Positions 53,285 to 63,442 are shown, counted from the first letter of the stretch. The stretch is DNA of 64,000 bases from Succinivibrionaceae bacterium UBA3769 (GCA_002372325.1 DFFT01000088.1:12628-76627); one strand, 5' to 3'. Translations and numbers: made by a program. The notes: generated from the sequence alone by a model not told the origin.

Positions 53285-56200
53285 ATGATGCCCAGCACTA
53301 CCGATAACAGCAATAATTCCGCCGGTTTCCAGACTCATCCCGCCGGCCTTATCCGCATCATTCTCATAGACTCCTATATCGGTTCCTCGGAAAACCGCAT
53401 CTTCGAGTTTGATTTTGAAAACCACACCCAGGTAAACGGCGCCAACGGTTCCGGCAAAACCAGTCTGTTAAAGCTGATCCCCCTCTTCTACGGCCTTGTG
53501 CCCGGAAGGATCACCAGCTCCAGCAATGTCAGAAAAAGCTTTTCCGGCTTCTACCTTCCCAGATCCGACAGCACCCTGGTGTTTGAATACTATAATTCCC
53601 GGGGCGAAATCGTCCATGTCATGATGACCAATGCCGGAAACAGCCAGAACAGCAAGAGTCTCAGCTACCGTTTTATCAAGGCTCCCTTCAGCATTGAGGA
53701 TATCGTGGTCTATGACGAGAGCCGCAAATGCTACCGGGCCCGGGAGTGGAAGGAATATCGGCAGATCCTGAGAGATCGGGGGGTGCAAACGGAGGCTCTG
53801 GTTAACACCGTGGATCAGTACCGTTCCGTTATTCAGAACATCTCCTCGGGAGCCAATAACAATTTAAGATACGACTACAGCCTGAGCGGGGGCCTTAAGC
53901 AGCTCCGCTACATCGAAAGCATCACTCACAGCCTCATTACCGGCCACGTGAAATTTGACAGCATCAAGCTCCTTTTAAGCGACATTCTCCGGCAGGATCA
54001 TCCGGGAGTGGCGCTGACACTGGATCCCGCCAAGGTTCTGGAATGGTGCTCGGACATCGATGACTACCGGGCGGCGGAAAAGGAACGCAACTCTCTGGAA
54101 ACCGTGTCCCTTCTGGGCGAAAAGATCGCCGACAGCAAAAAGCTGCTCCGTGAGCAGGCCGGACAGCTGGCCTGGTACCGCCACAGCTTTGCAGTCTCCC
54201 TGAAGCAGCTGGGTCATGACAAAGATACGGCTCAGAACAAAATAGACGAACTTGAGAAGGCCTGGGAGAAGCGGGATTACGATCTTAAGGAAGAAAGAAA
54301 CACTGTCAAAGTCCAGCTGGAGGGAGTGCAAAAAACCATCAGGGATATTGAAGAAAAGCAAACCGCCTGCGAAGAACAGGATATGGCCACATGGCTCCAG
54401 GAATACCGGAATCTCCCCGCCCTCCGGAATTCCCTTCAGGAAGACAAGAACAAGCTGGGCTCCGTGAAAAACGTCTACGGCAACATCAAAACGGAGTTTG
54501 ATAACAAAAAGCTCTCCGCCGAATCCGCGGCTAACCGGGAAATCGCCAGAATTCAGGAAAGCGTCAGCGCCTGTGAGCAGACCTATTTGAAGGAGATGCA
54601 CGCTCTGGAAAAAAATCACCAGGAGAATCTGAACAAGCTGGAAAACGGCCGGCAGTCCCGTCTTTCCGAGCTCCGGCTCCAGGAAAACAATGCCCGCAAC
54701 AGAATCTCCAATCTGGAACGGGAGAAAAGCAATATCATTCCTCCGGAACACCTCCTTAAAAGCCGGAACGACATTCAGGAGGAGATAAACGCCCTGAGCC
54801 AGTCCAATGCCGCCATAAGCGCCAGTCTGTACCGCCTGACTCAGGATATCCAGAATCACGAAAGGAATCTGACCAGACTGGGGGGCGAGGCGGAGAAAAA
54901 CGCCCGGGCCGAAAGCGAATGCCAGAGCCGTCTCAGGGAAATTGAAGCCCTGCTTAATCCGGACTCCGGCATGCTCACGGAATACCTGAACGAATACTGT
55001 CCGGAATGGCGGGACGGCATCGGCCGGGTGCTCAGGGAGGATCTCCTCTTAAGGAACGATCTTAATCCGGAGGCCTTTCAGGGGGCCGAGGATCGTCCCG
55101 GCCGCATTTCCGTGGGAGCGATATCTCTGGATATCAGGGAGCTCCCCCGCTGCCTCAAGAACAATCAGGATCTCCTGACGGAAAAGCAGCAGCTTCAGGA
55201 ACGCCTCTCAAACTGTCTCAGGATAAAAGAGGAAAACGCCGAGGCTCAGAAAAAATCGCACAAAAGTCTGGATGAGGCTTTTTCCGAAAGGTTGCGCCTG
55301 GAATCAAAGCTGATCTCGGAGGAGACATTTGCCGGGTACCGGGATCGTCTGGCCATGGCGGAAAGCAGCATTGAAAACTACCGTCAGGAAAGACTCCTGG
55401 AATTAACCAATGCTCTCAATGCGGCCAAAAAGGAGCTTAATCAGATTCTGGGCTCCATGAAAAGCCTGGAGGAGGAGCATGACAGACTCCGGGGAAATGC
55501 TGTCAATAACTACCTCTCCAGCAAGAGCGATCTTGAAACCGAACACGATGCCGCCATCAGGGATTTTACCGCCAAAACCGAGCAGATTAAGGCGGAAACC
55601 AAAAAGACCGTGGCCGATTACGAAGCCATCATGGAAAAGAAGCTGGCCAACGAGAATGTGGATGCCAAGCTTATCGATTTTATTCAGAATGAGATCACCA
55701 AAAAGGAAAATCTCATTCAGGAAATAACCGATCGGGAACCGAAGATCGCCGCCTATGAAAAATGGCTTAAAGATTCGTACAGCAAGCTTCCGGAATACCG
55801 GCAGCAGGAGAGCTCTCTCGAGTCACTTCTCTATGATGCCGATAACCGCATCGCCGATGCCCGGAAGGAAAGCGAACAGGCCAAAGCAATTCTGAAGCGG
55901 GAAATCAAGAACATCGAAAGTGAAATTGATACTAAGAAGAGCAATGATAAAACCGCCGAGGATCTGCTCACAAACCTGAATGGTCTCCAAATCTATCCCC
56001 GGCCTGATGCCATCGATCAGGAGGCCCCGGCCCGGGTGTTTGCCGATACGGCCACCTCTGCCAGGTTAACTTTGAACAGCCTCCGGAAAAACAAGTCCGA
56101 ACTTGACGATTGCATCCGGAACATCAGCCAGACCATGAGCGGCATGACCTCCAAAATCAAGGACTACTGGGTTTCCTGCCTCAATGACGCCCGCAATCAG

Positions 56201-57073
56201 GCCCGGCTGTCCGGCATTGACATCAATGACGATAAAAACCGGGAAGCCGCCGATGAATTTTCTTATCCCATGGCGGCGCAGCAGCTTCTGAATCACGGTC
56301 TCCCCCAGCACCGGAAGAGCATTCTGGATCAGGCCCGGGACGTGCTTCATATGATAAAGCAGTATTACGATCAGATGCGGGACTTTGATGACCGGATCCG
56401 GGCCTTCAGCCGCCGCATCTCCCGCATTGTGTCGGACAATCTGCAGTTTGAGGCCTTTGAAGAATTTTCCGTTACTCTGGAGCCCCGGATTAAGAACGTG
56501 GCAGGCTGGGATTTCATTGAAGATCTGTCCGGGTTCTATACTAAATGGCAGGAGGAAGGCAAAATACAGTCCGAGCTCCCCGATCCGGAGGTTTCGGGCC
56601 GCCTGAAGAGTCTGGCCAATCTCTTTATCAACGGCGAACTCAGAAATGATCTTAACGATCTGTTCAGCATCGTGTTCACCGTAACGGAAAACGGCAAGAA
56701 GAAAGCCGCCCAGACGGAAAAGGAGCTGGAGGACATCAGCTCCAACGGTCTCACCTTCCTGCTTTTGTGCGCTCTCTACATCAGCCTTATTCATGAATCC
56801 CGCGGCAACCGGAACATTGCCATTCACTGGCCGGTGGACGAAATGAGCAAGCTGTCCGGCAAAAACATCAGACTGCTTCTGGATGTCATGAAGCGCAACA
56901 ATATCGTAATGGTATCTGCCGCCCCGGATCTCAGCGCCGCCGTAGCTGCGGAATTCAGCAGGATTTACCGGATCGCCAAGGATCGGGTATATGTAAACCA
57001 GGATGCTCTGGATCCCGTGGGCAGCGCCATCAGAAACAGGCTCAAGGCCAAGGCAGAAGGAGAAAGCCAATGA
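53285..57073 (+). CDS. JetC/MksB-like SMC-family ATPase of a Wadjet-type system
   Basis: The 1262-residue protein has the Walker A motif GANGSGKTS at residues 52-60, a long central coiled coil (about 290-1050, with a hinge-like break in the middle), and a C-terminal ATPase half with SNGLTFLLLCALYISL in the signature position and Walker B IAIHWPVDEMSKL near residue 1185. This head-coil-head layout with a MukB/DUF3584-like C-terminus fits the motor of MksBEF/JetABC condensins, which extrude DNA loops and, in Wadjet, detect circular plasmids. The start is uncertain; two adjacent ATG codons are used here. It overlaps the next gene by 4 bases. Confidence 0.8.
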   Translation: MMPSTTDNSNNSAGFQTHPAGLIRIILIDSYIGSSENRIFEFDFENHTQVNGANGSGKTSLLKLIPLFYGLVPGRITSSSNVRKSFSGFYLPRSDSTLVFEYYNSRGEIVHVMMTNAGNSQNSKSLSYRFIKAPFSIEDIVVYDESRKCYRAREWKEYRQILRDRGVQTEALVNTVDQYRSVIQNISSGANNNLRYDYSLSGGLKQLRYIESITHSLITGHVKFDSIKLLLSDILRQDHPGVALTLDPAKVLEWCSDIDDYRAAEKERNSLETVSLLGEKIADSKKLLREQAGQLAWYRHSFAVSLKQLGHDKDTAQNKIDELEKAWEKRDYDLKEERNTVKVQLEGVQKTIRDIEEKQTACEEQDMATWLQEYRNLPALRNSLQEDKNKLGSVKNVYGNIKTEFDNKKLSAESAANREIARIQESVSACEQTYLKEMHALEKNHQENLNKLENGRQSRLSELRLQENNARNRISNLEREKSNIIPPEHLLKSRNDIQEEINALSQSNAAISASLYRLTQDIQNHERNLTRLGGEAEKNARAESECQSRLREIEALLNPDSGMLTEYLNEYCPEWRDGIGRVLREDLLLRNDLNPEAFQGAEDRPGRISVGAISLDIRELPRCLKNNQDLLTEKQQLQERLSNCLRIKEENAEAQKKSHKSLDEAFSERLRLESKLISEETFAGYRDRLAMAESSIENYRQERLLELTNALNAAKKELNQILGSMKSLEEEHDRLRGNAVNNYLSSKSDLETEHDAAIRDFTAKTEQIKAETKKTVADYEAIMEKKLANENVDAKLIDFIQNEITKKENLIQEITDREPKIAAYEKWLKDSYSKLPEYRQQESSLESLLYDADNRIADARKESEQAKAILKREIKNIESEIDTKKSNDKTAEDLLTNLNGLQIYPRPDAIDQEAPARVFADTATSARLTLNSLRKNKSELDDCIRNISQTMSGMTSKIKDYWVSCLNDARNQARLSGIDINDDKNREAADEFSYPMAAQQLLNHGLPQHRKSILDQARDVLHMIKQYYDQMRDFDDRIRAFSRRISRIVSDNLQFEAFEEFSVTLEPRIKNVAGWDFIEDLSGFYTKWQEEGKIQSELPDPEVSGRLKSLANLFINGELRNDLNDLFSIVFTVTENGKKKAAQTEKELEDISSNGLTFLLLCALYISLIHESRGNRNIAIHWPVDEMSKLSGKNIRLLLDVMKRNNIVMVSAAPDLSAAVAAEFSRIYRIAKDRVYVNQDALDPVGSAIRNRLKAKAEGESQ

Positions 57074-57717
57074 TCAGAGACACCGCTGAAAGACTGCTTC
57101 GGGGAGAGTTTATCTGCAGCACCGTCTGCCCCGAGGCCTACCGGGATCTGTCCGAACCGGAGACCCGCGCCAAGGTGGAGGCCATTCTGGCCCCCCTGAA
57201 CCGCAAAATATCGGAGACCGCCAACAAGGCGGCTTACTACGCTACCTGGATCAGTCTGGAGCTCAGCGAGGATCGGGCTTCGGTAAAAAAGGAGTTCCAG
57301 ACCGTCATGGAACAGCTCCGGCCGGTTCTGGAATTTATTCTGCTGGTTATGGATGCCAGCACCCGGGATCATCCCATGATGCCTGGCAGCCAGGTTACCG
57401 AGGCCGAACTCACCGCCCGGGTGCAGAACAATCAGTACCTGACCACCCGGGCCAAGAAAATAAACACTCTCCTGAACAAAAGGCCGCAGATAGAGGTTCC
57501 GGAAATCATCAGGATCATTATCGACCGCATGGTGAAATATGAAATCCTCCGGGAAAACGTCCCCGGCACCCGGATCTTCACCTTTACCGGCAAGGTGGAC
57601 TATATTTACGAGGTGCTGGAGTTTATCGACGCACATGAAAACATCCTGGCGGAGGAGGAAAAGGCTCTGGAGCAGCAGAAGCAGAAACCGGAGGAGGAGG
57701 ATCTCTTCAGCTCATGA
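57070..57717 (+). CDS. JetB/MksE-like winged-helix condensin subunit
   Basis: This 215-residue protein has the MksE-like opening AERLLRGEFICSTVCPEAYRDL and a C-terminal winged-helix section ending in KVDYIYEVLEFIDAHENI, then an acidic Gln/Lys/Glu tail. MksE/JetB binds the kleisin dimer and DNA. Its ATGA overlaps the SMC-like gene's stop, and its end overlaps the next gene the same way, which implies coupled synthesis of the three subunits. Confidence 0.75.
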   Translation: MIRDTAERLLRGEFICSTVCPEAYRDLSEPETRAKVEAILAPLNRKISETANKAAYYATWISLELSEDRASVKKEFQTVMEQLRPVLEFILLVMDASTRDHPMMPGSQVTEAELTARVQNNQYLTTRAKKINTLLNKRPQIEVPEIIRIIIDRMVKYEILRENVPGTRIFTFTGKVDYIYEVLEFIDAHENILAEEEKALEQQKQKPEEEDLFSS

Positions 57718-59069
57718 AAAATTCTGAAAACGGCGCTCCGGAACGCCATGAAAACCGGGTCATCCGCTCCATTCTGGCCGATCTTAACAGCGGCGCCGAG
57801 CTTATTGTCGCCGCCTACAACGGCGAACTCCCCGCCATCACTCAGGAAAACGCCGCCCTGTTACAGACGCTGCAGAACCGCAACATTATCATGGACACCG
57901 TCAACGGCTACTGGCTGAATCCCCACCTGAACCGGCTCATTAACTACATTCTGAAAATCGACACCCGAAGCTACATCGACACCGACATCGCCGCCCGCCT
58001 GCAGAATATCGCCATTCTTTGCAACAGCTACATTGATCACCTGAACTCCCATAATACGGAACAGGCAGATCGGGTGCTCATGGATCTCACCCAGCTGGTG
58101 CATGAAATCGGCTTCGATGCCCAGATCGCCGTGGACGGCCTCTCCCGGAAGCTGCTCACGGAATTCGGCTTTGTCCACAGTCTCCGGGATAAAATCGCGG
58201 AAAACGAAGCCGCCATTCAGAAGGCCTCGGATCTGGTGGATAACCTTACCGCCTATACCTACCAGGAGCTGCACCAGTATGTGAAAAATGCCGGAAACGA
58301 TGTCCGGCTGTACAAAATTCTTATAAGCGAGCTTCTGACCTCCATCACCCGCTGTCAGAACGAGCTTAATGCCATTATGGGCCCTCTCCGGCATATGCTG
58401 TCCAAATTCCGGCAGCAGGTGCGGAAAACCAGTCTGATCAAGGCCTACTGCGACCACTGCACCAAAAACAAAACCTACCGCCCTGAGGACTATGCCTCAC
58501 TGACCGTGCCTCCGGAGATCTTTACCAGAGCGGCTCCGCTGGAGCTTGCGGGATCTCCCGATCTCCGGGATGATGTAAATCTGGATCTTCTGGCGGAAAT
58601 TGTCCGGAGCATTAAGACTAAGCTCCCGAAGCTTGATGAAGTACCCCTTCAGGAGGAGGACACCGGCTTTGTCAACCCTCCGGAAACCGCCGAGGAAAAG
58701 CTCCCCTGCTCCGGCATCGAGGACGACCTCATTAATTTCTTTGTCTATGTGGCGGAAACTCCGGATCCGGTCAGTTCTCGGGAGTACTATGACCGCATGG
58801 CCCGGAAAGGCGAAGACGCGGCAATTAAGTGCGCTCCGGATCACTGGCTTTTTGCGGTAAGCTCCTACTATGACAATATGGACAGCGGCCATCAGGAATT
58901 CTATCGCTGCGATCCCCGGGGACACCTTATTCCGTCCTATACCGAGAAGCTGAGAAGGCTTCAGGGAACCCCGGACGCTCCCGGGGAAATCCTTCCGGAG
59001 GAAGCCGGCGCCGAATGCCGCTACGGCGACATGATCCTTGAGGATGTCATCCTGGAGAGAAGGCTTTAA
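57714..59069 (+). CDS. JetA/MksF-like kleisin subunit
   Basis: The 451-residue, mostly helical protein sits where the kleisin (JetA/MksF) of such an operon belongs and matches its usual size. The N-terminal section (VIRSILADLNSGAELIVAAY ... NIIMDTVNGYWLNPHLNRLI) is winged-helix-like. A long helical middle follows, and the C-terminal ~120 residues would contact the ATPase head. Sequence conservation in kleisins is low, so the call rests largely on the neighbourhood. The start is an ATGA overlap with the previous gene. Confidence 0.7.
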   Translation: MKNSENGAPERHENRVIRSILADLNSGAELIVAAYNGELPAITQENAALLQTLQNRNIIMDTVNGYWLNPHLNRLINYILKIDTRSYIDTDIAARLQNIAILCNSYIDHLNSHNTEQADRVLMDLTQLVHEIGFDAQIAVDGLSRKLLTEFGFVHSLRDKIAENEAAIQKASDLVDNLTAYTYQELHQYVKNAGNDVRLYKILISELLTSITRCQNELNAIMGPLRHMLSKFRQQVRKTSLIKAYCDHCTKNKTYRPEDYASLTVPPEIFTRAAPLELAGSPDLRDDVNLDLLAEIVRSIKTKLPKLDEVPLQEEDTGFVNPPETAEEKLPCSGIEDDLINFFVYVAETPDPVSSREYYDRMARKGEDAAIKCAPDHWLFAVSSYYDNMDSGHQEFYRCDPRGHLIPSYTEKLRRLQGTPDAPGEILPEEAGAECRYGDMILEDVILERRL

Positions 59070-59100
59070 TTTTTTTTGAAATGCGGAGGTACCCGCCGCC

Positions 59101-62100
59101 ATGAATCCGTCCGAACAGCTTCTCATTGCTGAAAACGCCCGTCTCTGGCGGGAACTATTGCGGCTCCGGGCCATTCTGGATCGTGCCGGAATAAGCTTTG
59201 CGGCAAATCCTCCCGCAGCCGCCTCCGGAACCTGGGGTTCCTGTGAGCCGCCATCATCTCCATATCCTTCATGTCCTCCGTTGCCTTCATATCCTTCATG
59301 TCCTCCATACCCTCCATACCATCCATTGCCTCCGGAGCCCCCGTTTCCCGTCTTGCCTCAGGATTGCATCATCATGCCGGCCATCACCATGGAGCACGCC
59401 CGGCTCCTGGACTCCGTTTTTAACGGAAGACACGATGTCTACAGCAAACGGGACATCCTCAAGGACGGGAGAGCGGCATATTTTACGCAATGCGAAAACT
59501 TCTGGCAGGATGGCGTCTGTCTCAAAAGGATAGCGAAAGAGAACGGGGAGCCGAAGGAAAAAAAAGGGAAAAACAAAAATGCATGCATGAACTGCCCGGC
59601 GCGTCAGTGGTCTCTGCTCGGGGAAACCATTCTGATAAGCCATCTTCAGGGAAACAGCGAGGACTGCACCGATGTCATCGGCGTTTACCCGCTCCTCCCT
59701 GACAATACCTGCAATTTTCTGGTCTTCGACTTTGACAATCACGACAGCGATCTCAATGATGCGGAGAATCAGGATGATGACTGGAAAAACGAGGTCAATG
59801 CCCTGCGCGCCATGTGCGTTCAGCAGGGCTTTTTTACATTGACAGAACGCAGCCGCTCCGGAAAAGGAGCTCATATTTGGCTGTTTTTTGAGAACCCGGT
59901 TCCCGCCGCTCTGGCCCGCAGATTCGGCAGCGCTCTTCTGACCGTCAGCTCTGAAACCATCGGCCTCAAAAGCTTTAAATCCTACGACAGGATGCTGCCC
60001 GCTCAGGATACGCTGCCCCCCGGCGGACTGGGAAACCTCATCGCCCTGCCCCTTCAGGGCCAGGCTCTGAGGCGCGGGAACAGCGCCTTCATCGATGAAA
60101 ACTGGCATGCCTATCCCGATCAATGGGAGCAGCTAAGAAATATCCGTCGCATCAGCCAGACTGAAATCACCGCAAAGCTGCGGGAATGGGGCCTTAACGA
60201 TAATCCCCTGGGCATTTCGTTGCTTCCGGCCGATCCCGAAACCGAAAAAGCCCCGTCCCCGGACACTTCTTCCGGGTTAGGGCTGACCTTCAGTTGCCCC
60301 GGGGACAAAAAACCGGATCAGGATTCCGCCAAAAGAAAGCCCTGGGAAAAAAACATCCTCAGGCTGACCGCTGCCGGCGTTGACGGGGCTCTTAAAATCA
60401 CTCTGGCAAACCGCATCTATGTTGAAACCGGAAATCTCCATACCTCGGCCAAAAATGTCCTGAAAAGAATGGGGGCCTTCGGAAATCCGGAGTTCTATAA
60501 GCATCAGGCCATGGGGTACAGCACCCGCGGCATCTCCCGCATTGTCTGGTGCGGCAGCGAAGAGGACGGTTACATCACAGTCCCCCGGGGCCGGCTGGAG
60601 GCGCTGAAGAAAAACCTGGAGGAAGAGCAAATCCCCTGCGTTATCAGCGATCTCAGACAGCGGGGGAAGCCTGTCCGGGTTTCCTTCAGAGGCCAGCTCT
60701 ATCCCGAGCAGCTCAAGGCGGCGAACGTGATGCTGGAGCATGAAACAGGCATTCTGCATGCCGCCACCGCTTTCGGGAAAACTGCTGTGGGCTCGTATCT
60801 GATTGCAGCGAAAAAGGTAAGCGCCCTTGTCATTGTGCAGAACCGGGAAATTTTGCAAAACTGGGTTCAGGATCTCGGGAAATTTCTGCTGATTTCAGAG
60901 GATCCCCCAAAATTCCGGACTCCCGCAGGTCGCATAAAAACCAGAAAAAGCGTCCTGGGCTCTCTGTACAGCGGACATAACACTCTGGGCGGCATCATTG
61001 ACGTGGCCATGAGCCCTTCTCTTGCGAAAGCCGGAGACAAAGCAGATGCCCTCCTGGAATCCTACGGCCTTGTTATCGTGGATGAATGCCATCATGCCGC
61101 AGCTCAGAATATCGCCGCCGTTATTGATAAAGTCCGCGCCCGATATGTTTACGGCCTGACCGCCACCGTTAAACGGGATGACGGCATGGAGCAGAAGGTA
61201 TTCATGCTTCTGGGCCCTGTCCTCTGGCGCTTCACCTCAAAGGAAAGAATCGCCCAGCAGGGCTTCCGCTGCTTTGTCAGAACAAGATTTACCGCTCTCG
61301 TTAATGCCGGAAAGCCCTGGCTGCTGCAGGAGGCCTATAAGATCGCCATCCATGATAAAAGCCGCAATGCGGAGATCGCCCGGGATGCCCGGGAATGCAT
61401 AGCGGCGGGGCACTCCCCGCTCATTCTTACCAAATTCCGGGAGCATGCCGAAGTCCTGCTGGAAATGCTCAAGGATGCAGCCTATCGGGTTTTTCTGCTG
61501 CATGGCGGCCGCAAGACCAGTGAAAGAGCAGCCATTCGCGAAGCAATGCTGGCGGTTCCTCCTGATAAAAGCGTGCTCCTCATCGCCATTGGCCAGTATG
61601 TCGGCGAAGGCTTTAACTATCCTCGGCTGGACACCCTGTTTCTGACCTGCCCCATTTCCTTTGACGGGAAAGTGGAGCAATATGCGGGACGCCTGCTGCG
61701 AACCTATGAAGGGAAAACGGAAATCACGATATACGATTATGCGGACAGTCATGTGCCTGTATTCGAAGGGATGTTCCGGAAAAGGCTCAGGGCCTATAAA
61801 AAGATCGGCTACGCCATGGCGGAACCGGAGAAGGTTAAGACGCCCCGGGAACACGAGCCGGGCTTCTATGACTCTCAGGATATAAACCGGATCTTCTGGT
61901 CCGATGTCTGCCTGGCGGATCGGGAGCTTATCATCTCGAGTCCCGGCATAAACAGAGAGCAGGTGATGAAGATGCTGGACATGCTGACGGATCTCTATCG
62001 TAAAAACATCAGGGTCTCCGTCTGTACGCTGTCTCCGGAAAGGTATCCGGAAAAGCAGCGGCGGATGACGGAATCCCTGATCACGGCCATGCAGGAAAAC

Positions 62101-62283
62101 GGCATCTGGACAGTGCTCCAGCCGGATATTCACGAGCACTTTGCGGTTATCGACCGGGAGATCGTCTGGTACGGCAGCGCCAACCTGCTGTCCCGTTCCC
62201 AGGAGAATGACGGCATGCTCCGGCTGGCTGACGGGGATATCGCCCGGAACCTGCTGACATATCTGGCAAATAAGAGCTCTTAA
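59101..62283 (+). CDS. TOTE-type primase-SF2 helicase-PLD-like fusion protein, embedded in the Wadjet-type operon
   Basis: The 1060-residue protein has, in order: a short helix; a Tyr/Pro/Ser/Cys-rich linker (about 50-85); a zinc-binding set (C131, C140, C162, C165); an archaeo-eukaryotic-primase domain as in TOTE conflict systems (FLVFDFDNHD with D210/D212, SGKGAHIWLFFE with H258, QDTLPPGGLGNLIALP); an SF2 helicase (Walker A AFGKT at 557-561, VIVDECHH at 659-665, GLTATVKRDDG, QYAGRLLR); and a C-terminal phospholipase-D-like end (HEHFAVIDREIVWYGSAN). The usual HxK of that motif reads H-E-H, so the PLD part may be inactive. It starts after GGAGG, 31 bases behind the kleisin gene and 55 before jetD. 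Confidence 0.85.
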   Translation: MNPSEQLLIAENARLWRELLRLRAILDRAGISFAANPPAAASGTWGSCEPPSSPYPSCPPLPSYPSCPPYPPYHPLPPEPPFPVLPQDCIIMPAITMEHARLLDSVFNGRHDVYSKRDILKDGRAAYFTQCENFWQDGVCLKRIAKENGEPKEKKGKNKNACMNCPARQWSLLGETILISHLQGNSEDCTDVIGVYPLLPDNTCNFLVFDFDNHDSDLNDAENQDDDWKNEVNALRAMCVQQGFFTLTERSRSGKGAHIWLFFENPVPAALARRFGSALLTVSSETIGLKSFKSYDRMLPAQDTLPPGGLGNLIALPLQGQALRRGNSAFIDENWHAYPDQWEQLRNIRRISQTEITAKLREWGLNDNPLGISLLPADPETEKAPSPDTSSGLGLTFSCPGDKKPDQDSAKRKPWEKNILRLTAAGVDGALKITLANRIYVETGNLHTSAKNVLKRMGAFGNPEFYKHQAMGYSTRGISRIVWCGSEEDGYITVPRGRLEALKKNLEEEQIPCVISDLRQRGKPVRVSFRGQLYPEQLKAANVMLEHETGILHAATAFGKTAVGSYLIAAKKVSALVIVQNREILQNWVQDLGKFLLISEDPPKFRTPAGRIKTRKSVLGSLYSGHNTLGGIIDVAMSPSLAKAGDKADALLESYGLVIVDECHHAAAQNIAAVIDKVRARYVYGLTATVKRDDGMEQKVFMLLGPVLWRFTSKERIAQQGFRCFVRTRFTALVNAGKPWLLQEAYKIAIHDKSRNAEIARDARECIAAGHSPLILTKFREHAEVLLEMLKDAAYRVFLLHGGRKTSERAAIREAMLAVPPDKSVLLIAIGQYVGEGFNYPRLDTLFLTCPISFDGKVEQYAGRLLRTYEGKTEITIYDYADSHVPVFEGMFRKRLRAYKKIGYAMAEPEKVKTPREHEPGFYDSQDINRIFWSDVCLADRELIISSPGINREQVMKMLDMLTDLYRKNIRVSVCTLSPERYPEKQRRMTESLITAMQENGIWTVLQPDIHEHFAVIDREIVWYGSANLLSRSQENDGMLRLADGDIARNLLTYLANKSS
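59261..59306. repeat. Short direct repeat in the Pro-rich linker
   Basis: CATATCCTTCATGTCCTCC occurs at 59261-59279 and again at 59288-59306, followed by further CCTCCATACC-like units. It encodes the YPSCPP repeats of the linker and suggests slippage-driven length variation. Confidence 0.75.
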
Positions 62284-62338
62284 GGCCATGGTCAGACTTA
62301 TTTAAGAAACAGCATCGTTAAAAATCAGGACTCCAAAA

Positions 62339-63373
62339 ATGAACGATCTTACCCGCTACCTTGAAGGTCATAAAAAAGATGCCCGCTATCTTCTGGAAAT
62401 ACTCCAGGATCCCACCCGAGATCCGGGGATCAGAAAGAGCAAGCATCTTGTGCCGTTCCTGAGGGAAATCATCCCGGACTCCGTCGCCGCAAAGCTGGAA
62501 AGATACCAGGACAAACGGCTCCGGGAGTCTGATAAAAGAGATCTTTTCAGGGAGCTGGGGCTCAGGCTTAAGGATTTCCTCCGGGAAAACGGCATCACCC
62601 CGGAATATCTGGAGGGGCTGGCAAGTCCCGAAAACAGGATTGATAACGCCGGTTCCGGAGATGAAAAACGCTCCGACATCCGCACCTCGGCGGGGCGGGT
62701 GTTTGTCAGGGTCGGCGCGGATTTAAGGTACCGGGATACGGCCTTCGGAAGTCTCGCGGGAATGCCGTTTTTTCCGGAGGGAACGCAGTTTGCCCGGGAG
62801 ATTTCCCGCCCCGCCCGGATTATCGTGGTGGAGAATCAGGCCGTGTTCCTTGATTTTGAGGAGCTTACCGCGCTGTCTGATGATGTCCGGACGCAGGAGA
62901 TCTCAGGGGACTATCCCCGGACGCTGTTTATTCATAGAATCATGCCCCAAAGCGAAAGGTTCCCCCAAAGCGAGTACTGCCACAAGCTTCTGTTTCCGCT
63001 GTTACAGCGTTTTCCGGAAACTCCGGTGGTCATGGCGGGAGATCCGGATCCCGGGGGGATTAACTGGATGAGAAAGCTGTACCGTGATCTTACCGGCAGC
63101 GCCGCAGAACAGAGACAAGCCCTCCCGGGCGGGGCGCTTTTCCCGGAAATGACGGAAAATGACTGGAAAACCCTGCGGGAAAGCGGGAAGGAATTAGTGA
63201 GCGGAACCCGAGTATTCGACGATTTTGAAAGGCTTTCCCGGGGAGACCCGGGCAATATCGTCACCGTGCTTGCGACCAGGCAGTTTCAGCTCCGGAAGAC
63301 CATTACCGAGGAGTATCTCCGGGCCCGGAAAATCCCCCTCCGGCTCTATTCATGGGAGGAACTCGGCTTCTGA
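62339..63373 (+). CDS. JetD-like Toprim nuclease subunit of a Wadjet-type system
   Basis: The 344-residue protein has the JetD (DUF2220/topoisomerase-VI-A-like) catalytic pattern: IIVVENQAVF with E165, and VVMAGDPDPGG with D235 and D237, the Toprim Glu and Asp-x-Asp. The N-terminal ~150 residues are the DNA-contacting arm region and are shorter than in classical JetD proteins of about 380-400 residues. JetD cleaves the plasmid that the JetABC condensin has reeled in. It is the last gene of the operon; AGGA stands before its ATG. Confidence 0.8.
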   Translation: MNDLTRYLEGHKKDARYLLEILQDPTRDPGIRKSKHLVPFLREIIPDSVAAKLERYQDKRLRESDKRDLFRELGLRLKDFLRENGITPEYLEGLASPENRIDNAGSGDEKRSDIRTSAGRVFVRVGADLRYRDTAFGSLAGMPFFPEGTQFAREISRPARIIVVENQAVFLDFEELTALSDDVRTQEISGDYPRTLFIHRIMPQSERFPQSEYCHKLLFPLLQRFPETPVVMAGDPDPGGINWMRKLYRDLTGSAAEQRQALPGGALFPEMTENDWKTLRESGKELVSGTRVFDDFERLSRGDPGNIVTVLATRQFQLRKTITEEYLRARKIPLRLYSWEELGF

Positions 63374-63442
63374 TACCGCCCCTCCCGGCGAAAGGAAAAA
63401 AGCGCCCGCGGTCTCCGGATTTTTGTATCCCGGGCTGTTCTG

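Noticed and set aside
59261..59330. CRISPR-like or satellite repeat
   Set aside because: The repeat lies within a coding frame and encodes a Pro/Cys-rich linker; there are no spacers of constant length.
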